Positions 42,633 through 54,600 of a stretch of DNA of 64,000 bases are shown here, piece after piece (positions within the stretch are counted from its first letter, which is position 1; each line of letters starts with the position of its first letter). The DNA lies in contig JAODUP010000092.1 of the NCBI GenBank assembly GCA_025642065.1, forward strand, positions 573,501 to 637,500, read 5' to 3'. Under the pieces are notes generated by a model. It did no database searches. It had not been told where the DNA came from and saw only the letters and a program-made list of their open reading frames with translations. The DNA is from Paralvinella palmiformis (lineage: Eukaryota; Annelida; Polychaeta; Terebellida; Alvinellidae). The translations under genes and the position numbers were made by a program.

Positions 42633-45600
42633 AAAGATGGAGAGAGAACAATAGCGCAGATGCAGCCTTACCCCACAACGTATGTCCACCTGCTGCTGCA
42701 GCATCTTTCTTTCCGTCCTTCCCCAGGTTATCCTCGACAGCCAATGCTTCTATTACCTCAACTGGCTCATCTGGATCTTTGATTTGTTCCACCTCAAGAT
42801 TTTCCATGTAATTCTTCAGCTTCAGGTATAAATCCGGATCTACGTCTGGTGTGATCTCGGGTGGAAGGGATGGCAGTAGTCCTCGGGTACTTGCCTTCAG
42901 CAGCTGCTCCTGTATTGCAGGATGTGGTTTAGGCAGCCTTTTGTCTGGACCTACGTAATTAGTGTTGACGTGATGTCTCATGTTATCATCCGATCTGGTG
43001 TTCCATTGTTTTAGCTTTTCGCCGCTCCTATCCGGCATTATTCTTGGACCATATTTGAGTTGTTTCTTTCCAGTATGAAGCCTGACATCTTTCGAGTCAT
43101 CAGCCAGCTGAATGTCATCTGCAGCAGTCTCCAGTCTTCCCGTAGCCATTGTACTTGTTACGTTTATTGCCTTCATCTGTCGTCCATCTTGTCTAACTTC
43201 CTTTATTGGCCTTTGTCTTATTGTGGTTTTTACTGTGGACAGCCGTATGTTAAGCTGATTCAGTCTGTTTGGATTCTCTTCCTCTTGTAAAACGACGCTC
43301 TCATCTTTTGCTTCAACAAAATTCATCTGCGGATATTTGTTATGGGGGAAGACGTTGTTTTTGTTTGCCTTTGCAGTGATGGTTTGAGTGCTGTCTTCAT
43401 TGGAAGAAGAGGTTTTCTTCCCAGACTGACTCATCCATGACAGCGGTGTTTCAGGATGCTTGCGACGAATAAGGTCTGCTTTAGATGTTCTCCGGATGGC
43501 TTCCTTTACATAGTCGAAGCCAAATGTTACATCCATTAGATTGGTTCTGAAATCTTTCGGTCTTGGCCATGAGTACCCTGGCCGTTGGGTCATTTCCTTT
43601 TCACCGGGTCTCACTATCTTCGCCGATTCCTTCGTGTTGCCACGATAAAGGTCGTCTTCCCTACCTGATAATCTTTCAGTTTGTAGATCATCAGCAGAAG
43701 CAGCAGGTTGGTCATGCTCTAATTTAAAGCTGTTAATGCTATTAGTGTCTAGGTCACCCATATTACTCTCACTGTTTATGTGTTTCCATAAATTCTTAGG
43801 CCAGTCACTGTTGTCCGGACCTAATGGCCAGACGAGTTCTTCATCCTTTGTGCTTGGAAGACCTACTTCTGTGTCTTCCATCTTGACTTGGTTTCGTTCA
43901 GTTTTTAATATGTTTTCTCCAGATGTCGCTCTGTTTCCAGTCTGCAGAACTGGTTGACTTGTCTCTCCATTACCGTGATCCTCTAATTTAAAGTTAGCCC
44001 TATTTTGACCTCTTTGACCTGCCAAAATCCAGCTGTCATCATTTTGTCCTTTTCCAGGTTTTGGATGTTCAGCTTCAGATAAGTTTGGCTCATAATTTGA
44101 TGTTTCTTCCACTATCTGCTGTAATAATTTGTTATTGTTCTCACCATAAAGAGCTTTCTCTTTGTCATAATCCCATTTATTTCTATGTGTATTTTCTTTG
44201 TGTGCAATATCGCTTTCTGGATCAAACAGTTTATTGCTGTTATATATGTTATCTGATCCTTTCAAATGTATGATATCACCTTGATTCAGATGCTGATTAG
44301 TGGTTAGCAATGGCGTGTCTCGATTTATGTTTGAGAATTCCAATTCTGTTTCATTTTTGGATTCGACATCCTGTTTGTTTGGCATAAAGGCGTCCAAAGC
44401 CGGACCATCGTCTATGTTATTTGGCTTGCTATCAATGTCATGTGACTTGCCACCCATATCATGTGGACCATTTTCAAGTTGGCCACCCAGTGTGTTCGGT
44501 TGTTCACTGTATTCCCGATTTAGGTAGTTCTTCTTGTGCATTCTCGCATCCGTTATATAATGTTCATTGTCCTGCATCAGGCTGCTGATGTACAATGGAT
44601 CATAGTACGATGGCCATTTGATCCGAGTCTTCGGAACTTCTGTGGTATCTTTAGCTATTAGAGAATTATTTGGTTCGTTTTCCAAGTGAGATTCATCCCA
44701 TAACACATCCCAGTAATCAGACAGTGGTTCGGTTATCAACGCATCATCTTCCTTAAGTACCACAGGCAAGTGGTCATTATTGAACAGGATTTCAGTCGTA
44801 TCCCCATCTCGGATTGAGCCTTCTTTAAGATACTGAAGCTTGGTATTGTTTAGGTAGCCAATCTGTGGGTCCTGTTCCTGTGATTCTGCACCAAAGACGT
44901 GGTGATATATTGACAGTTTGTAGAGTTCTTGGCTTGGCCCCGTGGTCGAGGGCAGGTTCTCCAATGGTGGAGGTGATGTCATTTCTTCCATGACGTAACT
45001 GTCTCTGTTCACATTACCAATGCTTGGTGCAGTCTGTCCCTCATCTGACTCAGCAGCTCCGAGCTGTGTGCCATCCCCCGTAGATGAGTACTGGTGCAGG
45101 AAGAGTACATTAAGTGGGTCGTCGGCATCAGTTTGATAGTCGTAGGTGTTTATGATGACGGCTTCCTGGTGTCTGTTCACGTGATCAGTTGCACCAAGAC
45201 CTGCTGATGTTCCGTCGTCAACCATTCCTTCTTCAGAGCTGATGCTTTTGTTATTGATGTCAATATCTATCTGAAACAAAGGCTCTAACAGGTGATCATC
45301 TTTCAGAACCTTGCTCTTCATCATGGGGTCTTCATCCAAGGCAACTGAAACATTTTGTATCATTGAATCGATGACATCTGCATCTTCAGTTTTTACATCC
45401 TTTATAGTCACACTCTCAGCCTCGGCATTTTTGAAGTCTAAATTCTCAACGGTCTTCTCTTTGGCAACTGGATCTTCGCTGAATGGATCTTCATTGGAAA
45501 TGCTGCCATCTTCAGATATTTTGGCATCTTCGGGCCCAGTCTTCTTAGCATCCTGCCCCACATTCGGCAGAAGCGTATTCAGCATTACGGTCTCTCTGTA

Positions 45601-48600
45601 GATGTTAATCAGTGGTTCGATCAGGCTCGTCTCCCACGTATTGTACGGAGGTATTGTTTCTGATCTGTCTATCTGATCACCCTCCCAGCTGTTATCGTCG
45701 AGTGGAATCTGCCAGAGAGCCTCATCGTCCACGGCCTTGTCTTCTGCCAACTCCTTACCTTTGATGATGCCGTTTTTACCATCTTCGCTCGTCGTCGATT
45801 CATTCCCACCTTTGTTCTTATCAGCTGGTTCTCTAGTCTTGTTTGTATCACGGAGTTCCGTGATGTTGTCGGAGCTCACGGAGACGTCACTGACGTTCAG
45901 CAGTCGTACCTGAGGCCGCGTCTTTGGCAGATTGTTTGTTCGATGACTCCTCGCATCATCGGATTGGGGTGATGACCATTCGTTAACCCGGTTCGTGTCC
46001 TCAGCTCTATCGTATTCATTGTAAATGTTTATATTCGTGTTTATGGATGGCTGATATAATTCTGTGTTTGTTAGTTTATTGGTTTGTGAGGCTGGTCGTA
46101 TTATCAGCGGTATCACTGTTGTCTCTGGGAGCCGGTGTTGTTTTCTAGTTTGTGATGTTCGGGGTAAATGTGTTGTTGCTGTTGTTGTTGTTGTTGTTGC
46201 TGCTGCTGTTTCACTAAATTCGACAGTAGTAGTTGTAGTTGGAGTAGGCGTTGTAGTAGTTGTTGTGCTGGTTGTAGTAGTTGTTGTTGTAGTTGTGGTT
46301 TCAGGCATGGCATATCTTCCACATTTGATCGTAACAGGATTCCTGTTCATTGCTGAAATGTAAAAAATATACATTATGTGTATGCGTGTGTGTGCGCGCA
46401 TGCGCGCGCGCGCGCGCGTGTGTGTAAAATATTTATTTAAAAAATCTGAATAGAAGTACACATATTTATTGTAAGACACAGCATGTGCAGATACAGACAG
46501 ATAAATATATAGCTTACTGGTTAGGTACCTTGACAGATAAAGACGAACAGAGAGACTGATAGACCAACATATATTGATGAAATGTATATATTTACCATAA
46601 AAAACCAGCCAAAATCCCATTCCTTGATTATAATCGTCAGATCGAAACTTGTACCTCATTGTGTTGGCTGTGTACGGCGGCTGTTGTGGAATATATCCAC
46701 ATTGTCTTCTGGCGCCATGGTAATCGGTGACAGTCTGAAATATATTATTGTGGAAACGTCAACGTCTGGTAATGAAATGCTTAAATATTGCTGCGTACCC
46801 GGTTGCTTAATGGGGCGGCGAGTAATGAGATAAAGTCCGAGATGAAACATCCTTTAGGCTTAATATAGCCGGGGTTTGAATTCAGGTATTTGGTAATAAA
46901 CGTCACAGCTGATCTCGGAGGTTAGTTCTCCGTCCCTGTCGGTGTACTATTTGTACGTCATTTCATACTAATATCGATATCAAGCCGTATAAGTCTGCCG
47001 TATCTGTCCACATATATCTGCTGTAATAGGCTATAGATATTTCCTCCTTCAGATAGCGGCTATATGAGTTCACTGACGTCTGGCTAAATAAGGCAATATA
47101 AACATGGGAAATAGTCTCTCAGACTCGTCATGTAAACCATTAAACATTTCCAATTAACAATTGTGCTGTCTGGATCGAAGGGCAAAAGACCTGATGGGAA
47201 AAAGACCTAATGGACAAAAGACTGAAGGGGCAAAAGACCGAAGGGCAAAAGACCTAATGGGCAAAAGACCTAACGGGCAAAAGACTGAAGGGGCAAAATC
47301 TCATAGGTATGTCATCAGTTGGCTTTAAATCAGTTGAATTATGAATCACAAATCACTGGATCTTTGTTTTAGAAAATGTACTTGTTGCCGTTTCTGGTGG
47401 TTTTTTTTGTGTGGGGGGGGGGGGTAGAAATTACTGAAGAGTTCACCTGAAACTTACTGATTACCATATTTGTCAATGATAAATGAAACATTTTGTTAAT
47501 ATGTTGTGTTTGGCAGATGTTAATCAATGCCAACTGACAAAACTTACCTCCTGTTATATATACTGATATTAATAAATTTTGAAATGGATCTGGACTGAAA
47601 CGGTTTAGATCAAAGATTGTCGACCTGTATTATAAACCTGGAAAAATGTCCGGAAAACTATTATAACAGACAGTTAGCCATATTTGGTGAATTAATTATT
47701 CTTCGATTCTATATTTACTTAAGAAGTCAATCTGACCTCTAGCCAATCATGGCACGGACTGGATGACTTCAGTAGAAAGAAGGCCATCATCACGTGTATT
47801 TGTTCACCAGGTGGCACTGATAGAACACAGCTACAGTTTTGATGTGCCGGATACATGTGCGGAAATCCTGGACTTGATAGGTATCCAGACATCACCTGGT
47901 GTTCCTCATCACTACATACGTCAATAAGACGTGAACCTGGAAATATAGCATTATGGATATAATACGGTGTGTGTGTGTGTGTGTGCGCGCGCGCCCACGC
48001 GTGTACATGCGCGCATTCCTAGTAAATTCTAGATATCTATAATTTTCATCTATAATAAAGTTCTTGTTATATTGCTATTATTTTTGTATGCATTTATTCC
48101 GGTATCACTTGGAACGTATATCGGATGGTGATATCAAATCCTGTTTTCTGTTAACTAGGATATTACATTGTAAAAGATGTTTAACTATAATATATATTCC
48201 CCCCCCTCTTTTTCCACTGTTATATCCCTGATCGTATTAATTGATTCTTCTTGTGTTATATCTTGTTGTATGTGGTCTCTGATTTTGATCCAGATTTAAT
48301 AGTTCTAGAACTGTTAGATTTGAATTGAAGATTGCCGTCCACCCTACAACCGATTACTGTAACAAATGTAGTGTAGATGTTCCGATAGATTTAGAAACGA
48401 TTTTTGTTGGAATCAACAGCTTTCTGGATGACCACGTGATCAGCTATTTATCCAGATTTGTATATACATGTACCACATGCAGTCAGGACACAACAAAATC
48501 TAGGGCTGTTTTTTTTCTTCCCCCAATCAAAATCATCCGCGAGTTCTGCATCACCAAATGTTTGTTCAGCAGGTCATAGCTATGGTAATTGGCATGCAGT

Positions 48601-49227
48601 AGCGAAATGGTGGGGAAGTGTTATCATCAGTCAGTGAATAGTCACAATATTACCTGACTGAATGGTTATCAGCCACAGAGTCTCGTTAATGCATCTGTAT
48701 TTTACTGTATTTTTTATTTAGGCTTAGAAATGGTTATGTGAATGGAGATTTAAAAATTGTATTATGTACAAGCATGCAATTTTATGGGTTTTATTGTAAA
48801 TCAGATTTCATTTTGTCATTGCGATATATTTGAGCATAGAGTATTGAAGTCACTCACGATGTCACAACTTACGTTTTACACACTGGTACTCAACACGTAG
48901 GCAGTTGGTAAAGTCGCTGCCGCAGGTCCGCTTGTGAAGTGGACGTCTCTCAACCTGCATCCCAGTACACGAGCTCTTGCCGCGACAGTACCACTTGACC
49001 AGGGTGTACGGAACCGAGCATAGCGGGCTTGGATTACACTCGTTAGTCAGACTATATCCTAACTGCTCCGATTGGACGAGGATCAGCTCGTCCCTGTTAC
49101 ACACAATACTGAGGCCTCCGTATTGGCCGTAATGTAAAACTTCCACCTCCGAGTTCACATTGGCGCATAGGTGTACCAGTACGACTAGTCCAAGCAGCCA
49201 CTTCTTCGGTAGCTTTTTCCGCACCAT
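40090..49227 (-). CDS. Single-pass membrane protein: SUEL-type lectin-like domain, giant Thr-rich/acidic ectodomain, SH3-ligand tail
   Basis: Exons 49227-48873, 46352-42672, 42546-42474, 42270-41096, 40910-40704, 40277-40090; all GT-AG, phases 1-1-2-1-1, total 5,679 bases = 1,892 residues plus stop. The start ATG at 49227-49225 has a good context (GAGCCATGG). Residues about 1-26 form a signal peptide; 30-118 a SUEL/galactose-binding-lectin-like domain with 8 Cys; from about 134 a poly-Thr mucin-like stretch, then about 1,100 acidic, Asn-rich, low-order residues; TM helix about 1347-1368 (LMIVGIVGWLVFAAVLGLLI) with a stop-transfer KRDRVRRNRHIRR; cytoplasmic tail 1370-1892. Tail motifs: RPLPAVP, PPKVPER, PPPLPP and PKKPPRK (SH3 ligands by consensus), YETL, and a C-terminal PVSV (class II PDZ-like). 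Not recognised as a named protein; EVA-1 and latrophilins are other SUEL membrane proteins, but their architectures differ. Tandem paralogue of the gene at 56114-62408. Confidence 0.86.
40391..40577 (-). mobile_element. tRNA-derived SINE, family A
   Basis: Complement carries CCGTGGTCTAACTGGTAGC (A-box) and AAGTTCGAATCTCGG (B-box). It sits inside intron 5 of SUEL gene 1, same strand as the gene, followed by a (TG)n array at 40577-40605. Confidence 0.75.
40704..40910 (-). CDS. SUEL gene 1, exon 5
   Basis: 207 bp, acceptor CCTTACAG, donor GTAATG, phase 1 at both ends. Encodes part of the cytoplasmic tail with ITPPPLPPTALR and VKQPKKPPRK, two Pro-rich SH3-ligand-like stretches. Confidence 0.85.
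41096..42270 (-). CDS. SUEL gene 1, exon 4 (main cytoplasmic exon)
   Basis: 1,175 bp, acceptor TTATTACAG, donor GTGAGT. Opens with the basic stop-transfer run (DRVRRNRHIRRLTRAR), continues through Ser-rich segments (SRAKSLDSLSSKSSP), ERPLPAVPKGS (class I SH3 consensus, about residue 1465), SSSYETLGKY, KRIRPPKVPERNP (about 1614) and CLKKIADSYG. Mostly predicted disordered by composition. Confidence 0.9.
42474..42546 (-). CDS. SUEL gene 1, exon 3 (transmembrane helix)
   Basis: 73 bp exon, acceptor CCTTACAG, donor GTACAG. Encodes exactly the membrane helix LMIVGIVGWLVFAAVLGLLI followed by YYK. It joins exon 2 in phase 1 and exon 4 in phase 2. Too short to be seen as an ORF; found by following the splice phases. 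Confidence 0.88.
42595..42630. repeat. (TG)n microsatellite
   Basis: Lies in intron 2 of SUEL gene 1, right after the exon 2 donor; reading through it gives a spurious His-Thr extension. Confidence 0.92.
42672..46352 (-). CDS. SUEL gene 1, exon 2: giant ectodomain exon
   Basis: 3,681 bp, 1,227 codons without a stop, phase 1 at both ends; acceptor CATTTCAG, donor GTAAGG. After MNRNPVTIKCGRYAMPE comes a poly-Thr tract (T with S and P) likely to be O-glycosylated, then a long acidic region rich in Asp, Glu, Asn and Ser with scattered sequons, and finally PSLPPEITPDVDPDLYLKLK and a GGHTLW end just before the TM exon. No globular domain recognised. It has only a single Cys (near residue 128) that I can see before the TM helix. 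Confidence 0.9.
46378..46430. repeat. (TG)n/(CG)n alternating purine-pyrimidine tract
   Basis: TGTGTGCGCGCATGCGCGCG and following bases: a strong candidate for Z-DNA, placed 26 bases upstream of the exon 2 acceptor side in intron 1 of SUEL gene 1. Confidence 0.85.
47177..47299. repeat. 16-17 bp minisatellite, about 7 copies
   Basis: Unit GGGCAAAAGACCTAATG with variants GACTGAAG and GACCGAAG. In intron 1 of SUEL gene 1. Confidence 0.88.
48873..49227 (-). CDS. SUEL gene 1, exon 1: signal peptide and lectin-like domain
   Basis: 355 bp, donor GTAAGT, ends in phase 1. A signal peptide (KKWLLGLVVLVHLCANVNS) leads into a SUEL-type fold: GGLSIVC, ILVQSEQLGY, CNPSPLC, LVKWYCRGKSSC and CLRVEYQC at the C-terminus. 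The spacing of the C-terminal half matches the SUEL/Gal_Lectin family (C-x-G-K-x-S-C, then L-x-V-x-Y-x-C). The sugar-binding YGR and DPC motifs of rhamnose-binding lectins are not present. Confidence 0.88.
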
Positions 49228-51449
49228 GGCTCAATTCACACATAATACACCGACTTAACTCCAGCCTCCTCGTTTCATCGCTTCACAACAAAGATCGCCG
49301 ACCATCTCGAAGCTGGCACATAAGCTTCTTATAACGTCTTAAGAAATGGTAGAACAGATTACGTGAATAGGAAGCACACGGACGTCACACGAGACTGATT
49401 ACGAAAACCAATCCATACGACCAGTTTAGTTATTAAACGTCCATCGAAGATGCTTTCCAACGATGTCCACCCTTTTGCCACTGGTTGGTGAATGGCCACC
49501 GAACGCATAATTGTCACCAATTACAACCGTGTCCACCAGCTGTTGCCATAGTAAAAATGTTTTGCCAAAACGTTGCCTTGGAAACTGCACCATATGTTTT
49601 GCCATTGCCGACCACAACGTGCCATCAGACTTTCTAACTCACGTTGTGACCATTGGCTGAGCTTTGGGACGGTGGTTTGGGGGTCGGGGATCGGATGGGG
49701 GTGTATGGAGTGGTAGCCTATGTTACTTAATGTGATTACATTTTAGTTCGCACTGGCCAACGTTTGGTTATCATGAAAAAGTGATCTTATGACAAAAAAG
49801 GATGTACGTGTTAATGACCTTATATAATACATCAGATTCGTCATCACCATCATGCCAGTTAGATTTGATTTCAATTCTCTTGTAACAAGCCATATATATT
49901 TGCTGTTGTTGTTGCTGCTGGTGCTCCCGGTGCTGCTGTTGTTGGAAATTGGACATAAACGAATTGACAGCACAATATTTTATTTTTGGCCAACTTTCTT
50001 TATTCCTTAGACTGTAAAGTCATTAACTGGTTATTATTTTTTTCTCTTTTTTCTTGATGATTTCAGTTTAGATAATGCACCCTTTCCAAAGTGTTCCGTA
50101 ATTGACGGTGTTGGAAAAGTCCTTAGAGTTGGTATTTTTAATCGGTTATCCGTTGCAGCTCTTCCGAAATGCGTCACACGTCACACGCCACGATCATGGT
50201 GACAATCAGAAGTAATTGTTTCATTTATAAGTTAGCTCTTCTGTTAGATTCTTATCCATATCTGGATGGAAACAATTCATCATTATTGACCCGGTTAGCC
50301 AGAATATTTGTGCACATTTTCAGCAGCTGCGTCCATCGGGAAGACTTACCACCGACCAGATGGTTGTTCAGTTCCGTCAGATGGTCATTCCAAGCTGGAT
50401 ATCCTGTGGGTTGTGAGAGGTTGCGCAGCTGAACATATCTAGGTTACTATTAGTAGTAGTGGTAGACCTGGTAGTAGTAGTGGGAGTTTGATTCCAACAT
50501 ATAAATATAATTACTAATAACCTTGTTGGCTGTCATTCCGAATACTTACTTGTGTGAGTAGAAGTTGGGCTGACACAAGTTTGAAATAACCATATCTTTT
50601 AATTCTCACAGCTTATAGATCAGTATCTGGTAGAAGTTGGTTATAATCTTTGAGCAAGTATAGCGTCCTCTTTACGGAAATGATTAATTTATTCTTCTTG
50701 TTGATGGGGGTTATTTTTGGAGGTTGTGACATCTGTTAAGGGGACGAGGTCACTGTATTTGTAAATGCTTAACAAAAAATTGTGCGTGCGTGGGTACACG
50801 TGTGTGTGTGTGTGTGTGTGTGTATCTGTCTGCAGGATAGTCATATATGCATTATTTATTTCTAATGAAATATAATATTTGTGAATTAAGTGATTAGAAC
50901 ATCAGGTGACATGACATGACATCCATTTTAACCAAACTTGTTGAAGCTGAACAAATTCTTGGGTATAATTTTTGGGGGGTTGATTTGGTCATGTATGTTT
51001 CAGCCAATCAGAAACAAGTCAGCCTAAGAAAGGTGTCAAGGTCATGTTGATAATTAATTAGTTCTTCCATATTTGGCGACATATGGCGAGCAGATATTCG
51101 TGTGGCTGCCGTCTAATAACCAGCACACGTTTGCGTACATCTGTTGCTCATCGTTACTGAAACACATCACTAATTAATGATCTGCATCTGGTTATTATCA
51201 TCATATTTCATTCGGAGCACGTGTTTCGGCCACTTTTTATCAGACATAGTTTTGGTAATTATGGCGCGAATCATGGGACGGGTTAAAGCGGCCTTATATT
51301 TTATTGTTACCGCTCTTAGCTGTATTTCAGTCTGGCAACAGCTGCCTTCATCGTGTTGCTTTAATTGTGGGCATATTTAAGTTCAAGGGAGACATAGTCA
51401 AACCGAGATGCATTGTACACACAGTATAGTTTGTCTGTTTCTTCAAGTG

Positions 51450-51628
51450 CTGATGATCGATGTTTTACGGCCATTTTTGTGCACATGGTAGGCCAAATGG
51501 GCCGAGCTACCCCAAAGGTAATGAAGCGAAGTCAAAGATGATGGCTTTAGATATACCCATGCCGAGATTCGAATTTAGGTGGTAGTGATCTGTGGTCCAA
51601 CCTGCTACCAGTTAGACCACGGAGGCTT
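51450..51628 (-). mobile_element. tRNA-derived SINE, family A
   Basis: Complement reads GCCTCCGTGGTCTAACTGG at the head and the tail ends in ACATCGATCATCAGC. One of the best-preserved copies. Confidence 0.78.
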
Positions 51629-54600
51629 GCTTCTTAAAGAACGGTTGCTTTATTTTGATCATAAACCGGACATTTCCGGGTTTTTGCATCTTATTCTGCA
51701 ATACTGTTCGATAGTATGTGCTATTTATATAATTTTCTGAATGATGCAATAGAGTTTCACTAGAATCTGTCCACACTGCGTGGGAGAACCACACGACAGG
51801 ATACCATACCACGCCACAGTAACCTATTTGCAATTGACTTGCACCAGACCACACTTTAATTAATGATGATGATGAAAATGATGTGATGATGATGATAATA
51901 ATAATAATAACAACAACGTACATTTAATAAGTCATTCTTACTAGCAGGAGCCAGTCAGAGTCACCCCACAAACAGTCTTTTCAATAGAAGCCGACGTCTG
52001 ACACTACGTCGTCTATTTTACAGTGGCCTAGAATGTACTAAATACTACAATTACCCCCAACGTTGTCAGGGGAGAGCTCCTACCCAATGGAGAAGTGCTA
52101 CTACTGTGTTAGTGTGATTACCACTATTCCACGGTCAGTACCTGCCTCCCCACATCCATACCTCCCTCCAGCAATGCCATGGCAATGGCATTGCAGTGTT
52201 TTTACAGGCCACCTGCGCAGGTGAGCTGCTGCCAACTTTTTGTAAGTGGTCTTCTATTCTATTCCCCACTGGAAAGGTTGCACGAAAAGATTTATCCAAA
52301 ACTGAATTCAAAATTTAAATGATCAAAATTATTTATTGGTGAAAATGACCTTGAATTGGTGAGTTTTTAGAACAGATTTAAGCTTTTCATGACATGACCC
52401 CCCAACATATATTGTTAGGTCTCCATCCACATCGTATGGCCCTAATTTGATTTATTAATATGCAAAAGGCAGTTGATCTTTACTTTTTTATAGATTAGTC
52501 CTGGTTGTCACACATGGTAATGTAATTTCAATATGCTGTTAAAGATTTTGTCTTACTAACAAGATGAAAAGATTTAAAAATCATGATATCTAGTACCTAC
52601 CAGTATGTATATTCAGTATAATACTGATTTCAACAGCACTGTGTTTTATTGACATTTCTTGAAGCAAAGTGAATTGTTAACTACCTGCTTGTTTATGCCT
52701 GCCAGCAGATAATATGATGGGTAGGAAAGTCTTTATCTTGGCTAGTAATTAGCAGCCTTGTGAAATTAGCTGGTTAATACTCCATAAATCTAATAATAAT
52801 AATAATCAAATTAATAATATTTTCTATAGTGACTTATTCAAATTGAATTGTTCTAAGGTGTTACATTTAAAACTTTATTAAAACACATTCTAAGCTCATA
52901 TAGAACAAACACATTTTATACATAAAAACACTGGTTTATATATTATAAATAGACTAATTAAAATAAGTGGGTTTTAAGAACCTTACAAAATATTTCTTTA
53001 CTTGCTACAAGTTTAATATGATTTGGCAACTTTCTAGTCTAAGGGCTAATGCTAAGAAAGATTTATCTCTATACATTGCTGTGCGTATGACTTTTTTGTA
53101 CATCCCTGCATGGTGCAACTAATTAATATATTTTAAAGAGCCAACAAGATACTCATCATAACAGAATCTCCTTACATAAAAGTTACTGATGCATATTGGC
53201 CAAACATGAGAGTCTTTAGCATAAATGTAATTTCAGCTTTATATTTATTTTGTTATAGTTTTGTATTGGTTAATAGCTCCTTTAGCGCAGGTTCAGTAGG
53301 CACAATTCATAATATACATGTATTGTGTAGTAGGTATGAGGCAACCAATATAAGCAAGTTTCCAAGTCACTATTGAAATGATAAATTCTAAGCAAAAGGG
53401 ATGATTTTATTCACAGTTTTTATTTCAATGGTGTGGATGCAAAATATTTACCCAACTTACAAAAACAATTATCCAGGGCCTACACCACATCAAATATGTC
53501 AACAACAAGCCTATAATTGCCCTACATTGCAAACTTTGTCATTATTTTTGTCGACCCAGCTCCTTATGGCATTCAGGATGTACGAAGATTTAATATTCAC
53601 AGTAATTCCTATAGGATCAGAATTATTCAGTTTATTTTATAAATTTTTTCGGGTTTGTCGGAATTTATTTATGACTTCCGCACAGGGCCACATAAATGTA
53701 AAAATATGATATCCGTAGGTAAATCGTTTGAGAATATTATTTAATCGGGTGTTTTCTCCACATGATGTAAATCTACGCATAAAAATATCACTTTACTTCA
53801 CGTCCATGTTAGCATGATGTAGACATACAATATATTATTAAAATGTCACCTTGTAAATGGATTAAGACTTAATAACTTACGCTATGTTGTACTACTTAGC
53901 TGAGCTCAAAAACGCTGGCATTTCGCGTGTATAGTGATTGTATAAAAACAGCTCATAAAAAGGTAATAGAACACTGCAGTCCAAGCCGAGTGCAGGGTTT
54001 TTTATTGATGGGAAAATGTGTTTGTGAATTTTATTTTGTATATATCTATTAAAATGGAATAACAGTAATAATAATAATAATAATGTTGATTTAATAAAGC
54101 ACCCTTATCAACAAGAATCATTCTAAGTCACTGCACATTGACGCTGCAAATATTTCCAGCGTACAACCATACACAAAATATTTTAATGAAATTACATGCC
54201 GGTATATAGCCTGCTTATCTAAAAGGGGATTTTAGTATCAACTAATTTTTTATATATGTGATATGCTACAATAATTTACTGAGTTCTTTTGTGGTGTAAA
54301 GCAAATAGAATTACCGGTCGTGCCAATATGATCTTTCGTCATTTGTCGATGTTTGTGCTGAAGGTTTGTTCCATTATGATGTTGATCATAGCGTGTCGCA
54401 ATGGCTCGACCGTGATTAATCCCATGGTAGATCAGTGATTTTGTTAAGAAATAAAGTAGGAGGGCGTCCAACAAACAATACCAGGGTCGGATATTGGTAG
54501 GTATCAAGGGCCTAGAATGGCGCAAAAGGCATTGGAAACGAAAGTAGCCCGGTATCTACTTGAGAGTAGACCCGGAGCGCGGCTTCTAACAAAATCACTG

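Noticed and set aside
42571..42670. C-terminal His-Thr extension of the giant reading frame
   Set aside because: It lies beyond a consensus donor (GTAAGG) and reads through a microsatellite; splicing to the TM exon restores a sensible protein.
46113..46322. Poly-Gln frame on the minus strand and poly-Cys frame on the plus strand
   Set aside because: Out-of-frame readings of the poly-Thr codon repeats in the giant exon, whose frame is fixed by splice phases on both sides.
46353..46659. N-terminal extension of the giant reading frame (apparent Met at 46659)
   Set aside because: Upstream of the CATTTCAG acceptor the frame crosses (CA)n and AT-rich intron; the SUEL exon joins at 46352 in the right phase.
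48325..48579. 84-codon open frame, plus strand, with CxxC-like spacings
   Set aside because: CNKC and CTTC recall a zinc ribbon, but the frame lies in intron 1 of the minus-strand gene and has no flanking support.
53401..53709. 102-codon open frame, plus strand
   Set aside because: Hydrophobic AT-driven composition without domain or splice context; also tested as a missing ASCC3 exon and does not match.
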